This document shows, piece by piece, positions 1 through 8,840 of a stretch of DNA of 64,000 bases (the first letter of the stretch is position 1; the number at the start of each line of letters is the position of its first letter). A model generated the notes under the pieces. That model made no database searches. It saw only the letters and a list, made by a program, of their open reading frames with translations, and was not told the DNA's origin. The stretch comes from SAR324 cluster bacterium (GTDB taxonomy: Bacteria; SAR324; XYD2-FULL-50-16): NCBI GenBank assembly GCA_028282885.1, contig JANQGX010000007.1, positions 124,001 to 188,000 on the forward strand. The letters run 5' to 3'. Position numbers and translations under genes: made by a program.

Positions 1-1247
1 TACTCATCACCCTCATTGCATTGATCGGATCAGGATCGTGCTCCTCCTCAACATTAAGCTGGACACCCGACAATGAAGAGGGTCTCTTTCAAGTCATCGG
101 GCCTTTATATGTAGATGAAGCTACCGAATCCTATCGCAATATCAAGGTCTTAAACCTCGCCATAGCCGAAACTGTCAACGAGCTTAAAAGAACTGAGAAT
201 AAAAACGGAACCCGGCCTTATCAAAAACTGCAGATAATTAACTGGATGCTGAAAAGCAAACAGATTGAAGAGTTATGGGAACTGTTTGAAAATAAAGACG
301 GAGAATCAAGTTCGCTTTTATATGACTCTTCCTTCAGAAACCGCCTGGTAGAATACTTCGAAGAAGCCGAGTTTACCGGTAGAATCCTGGCAATCCGCAT
401 CGCCAAAGGAGACAGCGATGATGAAAGAATTCTGGAAGGGATTCGATTGATTTATATATCTGACGATGAACTGGATCTGAACCGGTTTAGTATACCTTAT
501 GACCAGAGCAGCCCCGATGTCAGTCAGAAACTAAAAACAGTAGTAAAAAAACTGATATCCACTTTGGAGTATTCATCTCCGGATTTTGGAAAAATGGGAT
601 TTGTTGAAGTAAACTCGGGGTGTTTTAAATTAGGTAACAGACCTTCTGACGAAGAGTGTTTGGACGATTACCTGCTTGGCAAATATCCTGTCACCAAGGC
701 GCAATGGAACCAGATAATGCTGGATTCCCAACCGTCAAACCTTAAAGATTACACAAATCCCGCCGTCGGGATGAATTGGGTTGACCTGGAGAGATTTCTT
801 GAAGCTTTGAATGACAAAAGCGACCATTCCTTTCGCCTGCCAACTGGCGCTGAATGGGAGTATGCTTGTAGATCGGGAAAAAACGATAGATTGTACGGAA
901 CAGAGACCGGGAAACCCGACCCTAATCAGGCAAACTTCACCCGGTTCAGCCTGGGACGGATTCCTGAAGGGATAAAAGCTGTCGACTTCTATGCGCCCAA
1001 TGTATTCGGTTTCTTTGATATGTCCGGAAACACGTGGGAATGGACTGAGGATCGTTATACTGTAAAAGATCAAAAAGGGCTGATCGGCAGGTTCTTTGAT
1101 CTCTTCAGCTCAGACACGGACCAGAGAGTTATCCGTGGTGGCAGCTATGATAGCAGTGAAAGAGAGATTCGGTGCAGCTCGGAAAAGTATATTCCGGAGA
1201 ATATTGGTTCAACCGACGCAGGATTTCGGCTGATCATGGAAGAGTGA
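1..1247 (+). CDS. SUMF1/FGE-like domain lipoprotein, 5' end cut by window
   Basis: The reading frame is open from base 3 to the TGA at 1245-1247, so the true start lies before the window. A TTG at 21 is only an internal possibility. The first codons read LITLIALIGSGSC, a hydrophobic stretch ending in Cys that looks like a lipoprotein signal with an imperfect lipobox. Residues up to about 190 are mostly helical and unrecognised. The last 210 residues form a formylglycine-generating-enzyme (SUMF1) fold: GKYPVTKAQWN, FRLPTGAEWEYACRSG, FGFFDMSGNTWEWTED, RVIRGGSY and DAGFRL. Both positions of the two catalytic cysteines of true FGE, just after GGSY, are non-Cys here (Ser and Ile by hand alignment). 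The protein is therefore probably a binding or structural member of the family. Its location is inferred to be the cell envelope. It converges on the kinase that follows, with only 2 bases between the stops. Confidence 0.82.
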   Translation, partial: LITLIALIGSGSCSSSTLSWTPDNEEGLFQVIGPLYVDEATESYRNIKVLNLAIAETVNELKRTENKNGTRPYQKLQIINWMLKSKQIEELWELFENKDGESSSLLYDSSFRNRLVEYFEEAEFTGRILAIRIAKGDSDDERILEGIRLIYISDDELDLNRFSIPYDQSSPDVSQKLKTVVKKLISTLEYSSPDFGKMGFVEVNSGCFKLGNRPSDEECLDDYLLGKYPVTKAQWNQIMLDSQPSNLKDYTNPAVGMNWVDLERFLEALNDKSDHSFRLPTGAEWEYACRSGKNDRLYGTETGKPDPNQANFTRFSLGRIPEGIKAVDFYAPNVFGFFDMSGNTWEWTEDRYTVKDQKGLIGRFFDLFSSDTDQRVIRGGSYDSSEREIRCSSEKYIPENIGSTDAGFRLIMEE

Positions 1248-1249
1248 GC

Positions 1250-2563
1250 TTAGCCCGATTTGTATTGAGGGAAAAGGAGTCTGATCTCCGTGCCCTTCTC
1301 CGGTTTTGTATCCACAATGATCGTACCGCCATGGGAAGCAATCGTGTTATGAGCTATGGATAATCCCAACCCTGTCCCCTGCTCACGAGTTGTGAAAAAG
1401 GGATCGAATATTTTCTTTTTGATTTCCTCTGGCATCCCTTTTCCGTTATCCTTAAAAACAACCATCACCAATGGCTGTTTATTCCTTTCAATCTGATTGT
1501 TTAAACGCTGAAGAATTACCGGATCTTTTTCAATATAGCTTTTGGTTGATATCGTAAAATCTCCACCTTCCGGCATTGCCTGGCATGCGTTGACAAAAAG
1601 ATTATGGAAAACCTGCTTCAGCAGTTCCCTGTTTCCCAGCACCTTATCCACTCTTGCCTTTAGCTTTAATTGAAATTCGATATTCAACTGTTCTGCGGAG
1701 AACCCCGAAAATCCGACAAATTCCTCAAGCAGCTCATGGAGTGCAATTTCGTCGAGAACGATCGGTCTTGGATTGGTATATTCGAGCAAATTGGATATGA
1801 TATGATTCATGCTGCGTGTCGCCGAATTGATGTGCAGTGCCAAGGACATCTCTTCGGATTCATCTTGAAGATCCATTTTCATCATTGAAACAAACAACTC
1901 AATACTCCCCAGGGGGTTTCTCAATTCATGAGCAACCTGCATGGCAATTTCTCCCATAGCAGTCAAACGACTTTTTCTCTCCGCCTCCTCCTCCAGTCTG
2001 CGCAATTGCGTGATATCGACCAGGTTGATGATGATCCCCTGAAGCTCATTCTCTTCGGATTTCATCAACATGGTGGAGCTTTTAACAACCAGTTCCTGGT
2101 CATTTTCTTTGGTTAAGGTGAACTGACGTTGATATCCTTCCTCTATCTGCTCAATGAACCGATCATCATTCATGTCCGGAATAACGTCCAGTTTAAAAAG
2201 CTCATTGATGTCATTCCCCACCGCTTTGGCGGTTTCAAATCCTGTAATCGACTCGGCTGCCCGGTTAAAAGTTTGAATCTTCCCGGCAAGATCAGTGACA
2301 ATTAATCCGTTGGACAAGCTCTGCAAAACGTTGTTGAGTTCCTGATTCTTCAGATGCAGGTTTATCCTTAACTCTTTGATTTTTTCAGACAGAGCCTTAA
2401 TGGTCGGCTGAACCTTTTCAATCAATTCACTCCAGTCCTCCTGGGTCTTTTTAAGTTTTTTGACCAGTTCCTTTTCAAGATAAAGCTCACTCTTGAGTGC
2501 AGATATCTGCTGAATATAATGGTCGGGCGTGTTTTCCAGGGACTGATTCTTCTTATTCGCCAC
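1250..2563 (-). CDS. Soluble PAS-domain sensor histidine kinase
   Basis: This is a cytoplasmic two-component kinase of 437 residues with no membrane segment. Residues 15-80 are strongly charged and predicted coiled coil. A PAS domain spans about 75-190 (LQSLSNGLIVTD, FNRAAESITGF). A HisKA domain follows with the phospho-accepting His at about residue 212 (VAHELRNPLGS). The HATPase_c domain shows the N box (NLFVNACQAMPEGG), G1 (DNGKGMP), F box (FDPFFTT) and G2 (GTGLGLSIA). The architecture resembles NtrB/FlrB/AtoS-like kinases that phosphorylate sigma-54 activators, but no response regulator lies beside it, so it is an orphan in this window. The start is GTG, preceded by AGGG at a suitable distance. 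The signal sensed is unknown. Confidence 0.93.
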   Translation of the reverse strand: MANKKNQSLENTPDHYIQQISALKSELYLEKELVKKLKKTQEDWSELIEKVQPTIKALSEKIKELRINLHLKNQELNNVLQSLSNGLIVTDLAGKIQTFNRAAESITGFETAKAVGNDINELFKLDVIPDMNDDRFIEQIEEGYQRQFTLTKENDQELVVKSSTMLMKSEENELQGIIINLVDITQLRRLEEEAERKSRLTAMGEIAMQVAHELRNPLGSIELFVSMMKMDLQDESEEMSLALHINSATRSMNHIISNLLEYTNPRPIVLDEIALHELLEEFVGFSGFSAEQLNIEFQLKLKARVDKVLGNRELLKQVFHNLFVNACQAMPEGGDFTISTKSYIEKDPVILQRLNNQIERNKQPLVMVVFKDNGKGMPEEIKKKIFDPFFTTREQGTGLGLSIAHNTIASHGGTIIVDTKPEKGTEIRLLFPQYKSG

Positions 2564-2805
2564 TCTTTTACCCTGCTAAGTGTCTGATGAATATGGTAGC
2601 ATTGCCCAGCTGGGCGGCATAGACCAATGATAGATAAACATCATGCAAAACACATACTCAAAAATCGCCATGTGAAAAAATAGTTCTATCGGGAAGGGAA
2701 TTTGTACAGGAAGAATAACAGGAGGATGGTTCTCAGGAAGGAAGGTAACAACGAGAGCAATGCAACCTGAAAACCAATATTTTGAAGGGATAAGAGGATT
2801 GTGTT

Positions 2806-3873
2806 TTAAACGTTCATGCCCTTAACATATGTCTTCACAAACTCCTGGACGTCTTTTAACTCCTGCTCTGTCATTGAATCGAAATCATCTATCAGTTTTG
2901 AAGAAATATTGTCTTTCAAAATCGAGTTTTCTACCTCGAGAGCTGTCAATGTTATTTTCTGCTTCTCGATTTTCTTTCTCAGCTTCTCGATCAGCTTATG
3001 CTCTTTACTTCCTTTCTTTACCGCAATCTCGTTAATATCCTCCGCTCTACCAACTGCATTAATACCTGTGGGTATGTTGTGAGATACCGGGGCCAAACCT
3101 GCCGGTTTCTTACCGGGTCTACCCCGGCGAGACCCCTTCTTTGCGATAATTATGTTTTCCGCTTCTAATCCTTGCTGATTCTCCGTCACTGCTTCCACAC
3201 TCTCAGCCTGTTTTTTCTGCCACAGGTTAAGATAGACTTCCAGTGATTTGATCGGGACATCCGCAAATGAAGTCTTCAGATCATCGATGGTTGATTCGCT
3301 GTTGTTGTCGAGAAATCTAAAGATGACATTGTAAAGACTCCCTTCCTTTCCTTTTTCATGACTGGCTCTTTTTTTCTTCCAGTGCCCGAAATAACTTGTG
3401 ACAGAGCTTTTATTCGCATCAGGAAACACTCTTAATAGCTGGTCACAACTGGTCTCTTCATTTTCATTCAGATAGTTGAAAACCATTTCCTTCAATTTGC
3501 GGGGACTGACCGTTACCTTTTTCTGAACTTTGTCCTGTTTCGCCCTTTCCCGTTTACGAGTCCAGAATAGGTGATACTCACTGACTTTAGCCGGAGGGAT
3601 CTCCGGAAGAGCCTCCCTGAGTTCACTGAGATTTGTCTTTGGATAGCGATCCAGATATTTATATATTTTTCGCTTAATAAGTGTCTCTTTATAATTGCTC
3701 TTAACAACTATTTTCTCTTTTTTATACTCGTTTTTGGCTCTCTTAATTGTGGTTTTGCTAACTTCTTTCAGTTCATCTATTTCAGCCAAGGTACCCTGGG
3801 TTATCTCATGAAAGTCCTTACCTTGATCAATCAATCCATCGATCACACTTTTAACAAGATCCTTTTTACTCAT
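2806..3873 (-). CDS. Protein of four tandem HTH-like repeats with C-terminal coiled coil (unrecognised family)
   Basis: I do not recognise a named family. The 355-residue sequence contains a repeated unit of about 44 residues at roughly 66-109, 126-169 and 180-222, with a more divergent copy at 7-53. Each copy has the pattern: basic/hydrophobic helix ending YL(D/N), an acidic-polar turn, (L/I)xxLrxxFP or LPE, then PxxxVxxYxxxWxxKR. This is the spacing of a small three-helix DNA-binding domain closing with a basic tail. A basic RGRPGKK stretch near 250-256 looks like an AT hook. Residues about 288-325 are a charged coiled coil (KLRKKIEKQKITLTALEVEN). No membrane segment is seen. DNA binding as a dimer or oligomer is inference from composition and motif. 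The start ATG has GGAG nine bases upstream. Confidence 0.75.
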   Translation of the reverse strand: MSKKDLVKSVIDGLIDQGKDFHEITQGTLAEIDELKEVSKTTIKRAKNEYKKEKIVVKSNYKETLIKRKIYKYLDRYPKTNLSELREALPEIPPAKVSEYHLFWTRKRERAKQDKVQKKVTVSPRKLKEMVFNYLNENEETSCDQLLRVFPDANKSSVTSYFGHWKKKRASHEKGKEGSLYNVIFRFLDNNSESTIDDLKTSFADVPIKSLEVYLNLWQKKQAESVEAVTENQQGLEAENIIIAKKGSRRGRPGKKPAGLAPVSHNIPTGINAVGRAEDINEIAVKKGSKEHKLIEKLRKKIEKQKITLTALEVENSILKDNISSKLIDDFDSMTEQELKDVQEFVKTYVKGMNV

Positions 3874-4292
3874 TTAGGAATACTCCGAACTATCCAATCT
3901 GGGGTTGAGATTTCTGTTCAATTGACTAGTGTTTGACAGTTCTCGTCAAAGGTACCATATAATATCGGTCGAATAACCAGGTTTTGAGCTTGGGGAAGTG
4001 TTGAAATATGATACTGAATGCCCCGACTCCCTAATGATTCTCATTATAAATACATCCTCAAGAACCATAAGCCCTTTCACCATATATTTTAAACCTGAGA
4101 AAATCAACGATTTTTTGATTCATCGCTGATTCAGGAAAGAAAAGGGGCAAACTCTCAACCAAACCTCGGCTCTGATTTATTTGAACGGTAGGTATATTAT
4201 GGCTTTCGGGCATTTACTGAACCGGAAGGACTTTTTTTCCCGGGGAGTACAGGATACCATTTGCAGAAAACCAACCCATAAAACTCGTGTCA
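3874..4292. other. Intergenic region, 419 bp
   Basis: No convincing gene on either strand. It lies upstream of the HTH-repeat gene and downstream of the sirtuin gene, both on the minus strand. The left part holds a plus-strand promoter-like pair (separate entry). The rest is AT-rich, with runs near 4090-4130 (AATCA...TGATT) that form at most a weak hairpin. It probably contains the minus-strand promoter of the HTH-repeat gene. ATTATA at 4043-4048 would read as a perfect TATAAT on the minus strand, but no matching -35 was found. Confidence 0.5.
3933..3963 (+). promoter_or_regulatory. Promoter-like -35/-10 pair, possible small transcript
   Basis: Perfect TTGACA at 3933-3938 and perfect TATAAT at 3958-3963, separated by 19 bp, two more than the usual 17. 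It points rightward, away from any plus-strand gene and antisense to the end of the sirtuin gene. It could drive a small RNA or be chance in AT-rich DNA. It overlaps the region just upstream of the HTH-repeat gene. Confidence 0.3.
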
Positions 4293-5108
4293 TCACGTCA
4301 TTCCGTATCGGTTCATGATCTCTTTGAGAGCTTCACCCGCTTTCAAAGGGATATAAACATCAGTCATACTGGCAAAAGCGTTCTCAGCCGGATTAATTTC
4401 AATCACAACAGCACCTCTTGCTTTTGCCTGACCAGGCAGATCTGCTGCAGGGTACACGACCCCGGATGTCCCTAAAACCAACATTAAATCGGCACTTTGG
4501 GCTAACTGATAAGATTCCCTGAGTTGATGGACCGCTTCCCCAAACATAACAACATCCGGTCTTGTCAACTCACCGCACTTGCTACATCTCGCCGCCAACT
4601 TTAGCAGATTGTCGATATTAAAAGCAGGTATTTGATTCATAGTTTCCCGGGTTTTGGAGATAAAGGACTGACGTTCATAGGTCTCCTCGGAACCACAAGA
4701 TAGACATTTCATTCTAAACAGATTTCCGTGCATCTCAACAACCCGGGTATTTCCTGCATCCTGGTGCAGATTATCAATATTCTGGGTGATAATGCCGATG
4801 AGTTTGCCGACTTTTTCAAGTTCACTCAAAGCGATATGTGCCTGATTTGGCTCCGATTTCTCAAATGTATCCAAGATGTTCAGAAATATGGGTTTTAATT
4901 GATCACTTTTCGATTCCAAAGCACTGAGAAGTCCAGGAACCGTACCCACTTCCCAAGGATCCAATTGATCCCATAAGCCACCCGGGTCCCTAAAGGTCGG
5001 GATCCCGCTCTCTGCAGATATACCGGAACCCGAAAACGCCACTATCCTGCTGCAGTTTTTGATTTGCGAAACTGCCAAATCAATGTCGTTCGATATTTTG
5101 TCTTCCAT
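4293..5108 (-). CDS. cobB: SIR2-family NAD-dependent protein deacylase
   Basis: Sirtuin that removes acyl groups from protein lysines using NAD+, releasing nicotinamide. Visible family motifs are [19 protein letters not shown] (the usual GAGIS has Ser for Ala), [12 protein letters not shown], and VEMHGN with the catalytic His. The structural zinc site is CLSC plus CSKC, and a [10 protein letters not shown] segment follows. Length is normal for bacterial CobB. An ATG at 5120 gives four more residues, but the ATG at 5108 has GGAGAG six bases upstream and is preferred. Alone on its transcript as far as can be seen. The nicotinamide it releases could feed the pncA/pncB salvage pair near 52-54 kb. 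Confidence 0.95.
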   Translation of the reverse strand: MEDKISNDIDLAVSQIKNCSRIVAFSGSGISAESGIPTFRDPGGLWDQLDPWEVGTVPGLLSALESKSDQLKPIFLNILDTFEKSEPNQAHIALSELEKVGKLIGIITQNIDNLHQDAGNTRVVEMHGNLFRMKCLSCGSEETYERQSFISKTRETMNQIPAFNIDNLLKLAARCSKCGELTRPDVVMFGEAVHQLRESYQLAQSADLMLVLGTSGVVYPAADLPGQAKARGAVVIEINPAENAFASMTDVYIPLKAGEALKEIMNRYGMT

Positions 5109-5291
5109 GTTGCTCTCCATTTATTTTTTTCCGATCAGTTATGGTTCATAAATCACTGTTTTGAAGCGCTTAATCCCACAAGACAATTGATTTGATCGGC
5201 CAGATTTAACTATATCCGATGCACAATCTGTTTTGATCTCTCAGTCCCCCGGAATTAGATTGATATTCTGCTCAGCTTTGATCTTCATGAG

Positions 5292-6899
5292 CTAAGGTAA
5301 CGGACTGAACTTCAAAAAACCACATTCATCAGGCAACGACTTCTGCTTTTTCAAATACGCAAAAAGACTGTCCCTGAGATAAAAATCGGACCTGCTCAGC
5401 ACATCCTTTTCCGAGAGAAATACCTGTCGAACGATCCCTCCCCCACCGTGAAAATGATAGTCACTGATGGCAACCGAATAGATCCGATCAAATTGACTAC
5501 CCTCCAACCAAAACGATGAGCTCCGCTGCGGTACGAGTTGATCCCTGCTCCATAAATAGAGTTTCCTGTTATAAGCAAGCCTCCTGTATCCAAATTCAGG
5601 ATTCGGATGAGTCAACAGGAAAAGATCCCTGGCACTCATTCTGAGAGTTACCGGACGATTATCATATCTGATCCATCTGAACAGATCAGCTCTTGACAGC
5701 ATCTTCCCTTTTCTGCCCGCTAACCCTGATACTCGTATGACAGGAAAGAGAGTGGCATCCGGAAGTTTGTCCGAATGAGATATAGCGATCAGCTTATTAA
5801 TGCATTCCGAAGCCTTTTTGTTTGATGATGAATCTACCAGCCAGGGAAGTTTTTCGTTTAAATAGGTGAAATAATCCTCACCCGTCATGTTGCGAAACTC
5901 TTCGTTTGTTGCACCTCTTTGTCGAGCATGAAAGGTTTCTGTCCGGATTAGTGACACATGCCGTTCTGAGCCGGAATCTTCCAATTCAATACGAACTTTG
6001 ATAACAGCTTCACCCCACCTTCCTCCACTGATCACAGGAGTGCCGGAAATATATTGGACTTTCCTGCCGGTATATCGCGGGTTTAGATAATGGTCATGCC
6101 CGGATATAACCAGATCAAATTGGGGAAATCTCTTGATAACCGCCCTGAGGTCATTTGAAGGTGGTATTCTGTTTAGCTTACTGTTTTCATTGCCCCTGAA
6201 AGCATTCAATCCAGCATGGAAGACCCCGATGAGCAGGTCCGGTTGCTCCTTCTTTTCTATTATATCCAGACAATTACCTACGGCTTCTGTCAAATCGAGT
6301 ACTTCAATCCGGTTCAGACGAACCTGTTCCTGCCACATAAGTATCCCTGGGGTCGTGAAACCGGCTATCACTACATTCACATTTTCACGATTGAGATTCA
6401 CATATGGTTTGAACAAAGGTATGCCATTTCGGAAAATATTGGCAGACAGCCAGTTGAATCGAGCCTGTTTCAGATACTCACTTGACCAGAGGGGGGTAAA
6501 ATCCAGATCGTGATTCCCAACAACAACAGCGTCATATCCAAGTTCATTGAAAACCTTAAAAAAAGGATTATTCTCTCCTGTGCATCCCTGAAGACGACGA
6601 CAGTAAAAGGAGTGAGGTGATCCGTACAACAAATCTCCACCGTCAATGAGAATCAAATTGTTGTTTGTTGATTTCTGATCGAGAATCCAATCCTGTATGT
6701 GTAGAAGTCCCTTTTTTTTGTGAGTAGGGTATATGTCGGATGTGGATAACCAACCGTGGAGATCCGAAGTGACCAGTATTTCGAGGTGTTTCAAAGTTCT
6801 TGCAGACACATTTATGCTGAAAAACGCCACACAGAAGAGAAAAAAAGAGAAGAAATGAAAATGCCTCACTGGTTTCATTATATGGCTATAACGTCGCAA
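5292..6899 (-). CDS. Periplasmic 5'-nucleotidase/cyclic phosphodiesterase-like metallophosphatase
   Basis: A secreted UshA/CpdB-type enzyme, expected to hydrolyse nucleotides or similar phosphate esters in the periplasm. The N-terminus has a long signal peptide (FHFFSFFLFCVAFFSINVSA). The calcineurin-like metal motifs are in order: SDLHG, DGGDLLYGSP, VVGNHDLDF and SGHDHYLNP. The C-terminal third matches the 5'-nucleotidase substrate domain, with a GGGGIVR stretch. The start is TTG at 6899, because GGAGG lies nine bases upstream. The next ATG (6878) would keep the signal peptide but has no ribosome site. Upstream is RsmB on the same strand, 20 bp away. The exact substrate is unknown. Confidence 0.88.
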   Translation of the reverse strand: MRRYSHIMKPVRHFHFFSFFLFCVAFFSINVSARTLKHLEILVTSDLHGWLSTSDIYPTHKKKGLLHIQDWILDQKSTNNNLILIDGGDLLYGSPHSFYCRRLQGCTGENNPFFKVFNELGYDAVVVGNHDLDFTPLWSSEYLKQARFNWLSANIFRNGIPLFKPYVNLNRENVNVVIAGFTTPGILMWQEQVRLNRIEVLDLTEAVGNCLDIIEKKEQPDLLIGVFHAGLNAFRGNENSKLNRIPPSNDLRAVIKRFPQFDLVISGHDHYLNPRYTGRKVQYISGTPVISGGRWGEAVIKVRIELEDSGSERHVSLIRTETFHARQRGATNEEFRNMTGEDYFTYLNEKLPWLVDSSSNKKASECINKLIAISHSDKLPDATLFPVIRVSGLAGRKGKMLSRADLFRWIRYDNRPVTLRMSARDLFLLTHPNPEFGYRRLAYNRKLYLWSRDQLVPQRSSSFWLEGSQFDRIYSVAISDYHFHGGGGIVRQVFLSEKDVLSRSDFYLRDSLFAYLKKQKSLPDECGFLKFSPLP

Positions 6900-6919
6900 G
6901 GATTTATACCTCCGGTGAC

Positions 6920-8248
6920 TTATGCTCTCCTCAACTTAGCAATATACATGAAGTTTCCGTCAACCTCCGGCGGTTGGATTCTTAGTCCCTGAGGGGAGAC
7001 TTTACCTGTAAACGGGCAAGTGATGCTTTCCCATTGAAATCCCGAATTTGCTTCCAGAAAACGTTGAACGACGAGTTCGTTTTCTTCCCTCAATATGGAA
7101 CAGGTGGCATAAATCAGCTTGCCTTGTTTGGGGATCGATCTGCCGGCAAGTGATAAGATATCAAACTGGAGATTTGCATACTGTTCGACAGACCTTTTGG
7201 TGAGATACCAGCGAATTTCCGGAGATCTTCTCCAGGTTCCCGAACAGGAGCAAGGCGCATCAACCAATACATGATCAGGTTTTCGTGAAAAAGAGGGTAA
7301 CTCATTGCCGCTCCATGATATCAATTTAAAGATCTTTTTCTGCCCGGTCCTGGCTGTTCGTTTTTTCAACTCATGAAATCTGTTTCCGTCTGTTTCAGTC
7401 GCATATATCAGGCCTCTCCAACTCATCAGATCTGCAAGATGAAGCGCCTTTCCTCCGGACCCGGCACACACATCCCACCACACATCCCCCTCAGCAGGAT
7501 CACAGATAAACCCCACAGATTGTGACGAAATATCCTGGACCTCCAATGATCCTTTTTTGTAGTCCACCGATTGATTAATGTTAACCGGATTCAGAATTTT
7601 CACAGCTTGATTTTGTGTCGTATCCACTCGAAAATCGATGTTTCTTTCCTTAAGATAATGAAAAAAACTATCTTGATTCGCGCGGGTTAAACGAATCCAG
7701 ATTCCGGGTCGCGTTTGAATCGATTCGATCTGAGATCCCGATAATTCGCTGGCGGTTGTGGGCACAAGCTGGTCTGTTTTCACCGAGGGAATATGCTTTC
7801 GGATCAGTTCCTCTTTTTCTTTTAATCCGGGCCTATTGATACCTCCAAAACTCTCAACAAAAGTCTGATCCACTCTTTCCTGCTCGGCCCAATACAATAC
7901 CAGGTTACTGATTTCGTTGCCATCGAGCAGATACCCCAGTAGCAAAGCCTTGCTTTCTTTGGTCTCCCGGATCGTTTTCAGCCAACCGTACCACCTGAAA
8001 AATCCGAATATTGATCCGGATATTAATTTGCGATCACGGGAACCAAATCTGCGATTCTGTCTGAAATAGTGTGTTAACCAGCTATCTATCGGTTTTTGTT
8101 GACCAAAAGGGATTAAAACCTTTTTGAATACGGTCCTTAAGGCTTCGATCTGGTTTTGATATCGTCTTTCCAGTTTCACTGTTGAAGGAATTGGAATTCG
8201 AAGAGGAGGTGGCTGGCAGGAACCGCCCGATGTTTCGAGCGGTTCCAA
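6920..8248 (-). CDS. rsmB: RsmB/NOP-family rRNA (cytosine-5) methyltransferase
   Basis: SAM-dependent enzyme that methylates cytosine C5 in 16S rRNA. The first half holds the NusB-like helical RNA-binding region (RFGSRDRKLISGSIFGFFRW). The second half has the Rossmann methyltransferase with DVCAGSGGKALHL (SAM loop), VDAPCSCSGTWRRSPE (motif IV, PCS with the proton-donor Cys) and YATCSILREENE (motif VI with the catalytic TC). The start is uncertain. The TTG at 8248 gives a Pro-rich N-terminus with no ribosome site; GTG at codon 24 is another option. It lies 12 bp after the HPF gene and is probably co-transcribed with it. Assignment to RsmB rather than RsmF rests on the N-terminal region. Confidence 0.88.
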   Translation of the reverse strand: MEPLETSGGSCQPPPLRIPIPSTVKLERRYQNQIEALRTVFKKVLIPFGQQKPIDSWLTHYFRQNRRFGSRDRKLISGSIFGFFRWYGWLKTIRETKESKALLLGYLLDGNEISNLVLYWAEQERVDQTFVESFGGINRPGLKEKEELIRKHIPSVKTDQLVPTTASELSGSQIESIQTRPGIWIRLTRANQDSFFHYLKERNIDFRVDTTQNQAVKILNPVNINQSVDYKKGSLEVQDISSQSVGFICDPAEGDVWWDVCAGSGGKALHLADLMSWRGLIYATETDGNRFHELKKRTARTGQKKIFKLISWSGNELPSFSRKPDHVLVDAPCSCSGTWRRSPEIRWYLTKRSVEQYANLQFDILSLAGRSIPKQGKLIYATCSILREENELVVQRFLEANSGFQWESITCPFTGKVSPQGLRIQPPEVDGNFMYIAKLRRA

Positions 8249-8260
8249 AGGATATTTGGA

Positions 8261-8626
8261 TTATGGTTGAATGGATTCGTTGTCTATATTCCGATGTTTG
8301 GAAATAATGTTCTCGCGCTCTAACTCTTTGCCTTTTTTCTTGTCATGGTAGTTGTATTTACCTCTTCTAAGCTGTTTTTCAAGTTTATCAACACATAGGT
8401 CGATTGCTTTGTACATGTTGGCCGGGTCCTCTGCTTCGGAATTCAAGTAAAATCCGTTTCCCTTGATGGTTGCATGGATTCGTTTTCGATGTTTTTCAAC
8501 CCCCAGGAACACATCCGCATTCAGATTGAAATCTGTGTATTTGTTGACCCTTGTAATTCTCTCCTCAACATAGTTTTTTAAAGAATCGGTTAACTCCATT
8601 TGCTTGGCAGATATAGACACATCCAT
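8261..8626 (-). CDS. hpf: Ribosome hibernation promoting factor (HPF/RaiA, short form)
   Basis: A 121-residue ribosome-associated factor that binds the small subunit decoding region in stationary phase and promotes inactive ribosomes. It shows the S30AE/sigma-54 modulation fold: MDVSISAKQMELTDSLKNYV at the start, followed by EKHRKRIHATIKG and DMYKAID-type helix sequence (NMYKAIDLCVDKLEKQLRR). It lacks the extra C-terminal dimerisation domain of long HPF. The tail of about 25 residues is charged and variable. A strong AGGAGGA sits just upstream of the ATG. Confidence 0.93.
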   Translation of the reverse strand: MDVSISAKQMELTDSLKNYVEERITRVNKYTDFNLNADVFLGVEKHRKRIHATIKGNGFYLNSEAEDPANMYKAIDLCVDKLEKQLRRGKYNYHDKKKGKELERENIISKHRNIDNESIQP

Positions 8627-8840
8627 ACTTATCCTCCTAAAAATAAGGATTTAAAACTCGTATGAGTGATTGATTTAGGTTGAATCTAAATAGCAGATTC
8701 AACGGGAAAGACTGGTGTATTGTCGCATAATCACCTCAAGAATTCCAGCGATAATTAGAATATTATGAGGGACTCCGGGCTCCGCACATAAACGAATGCA
8801 GAGCTATTACGTCCGAAAATCAATAAGTATTACAAGCGGT

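Noticed and set aside
2718..2769. AGGAGG followed by ATG, 14 codons, plus strand
   Set aside because: Too short, in the gap between two minus-strand genes; probably chance.
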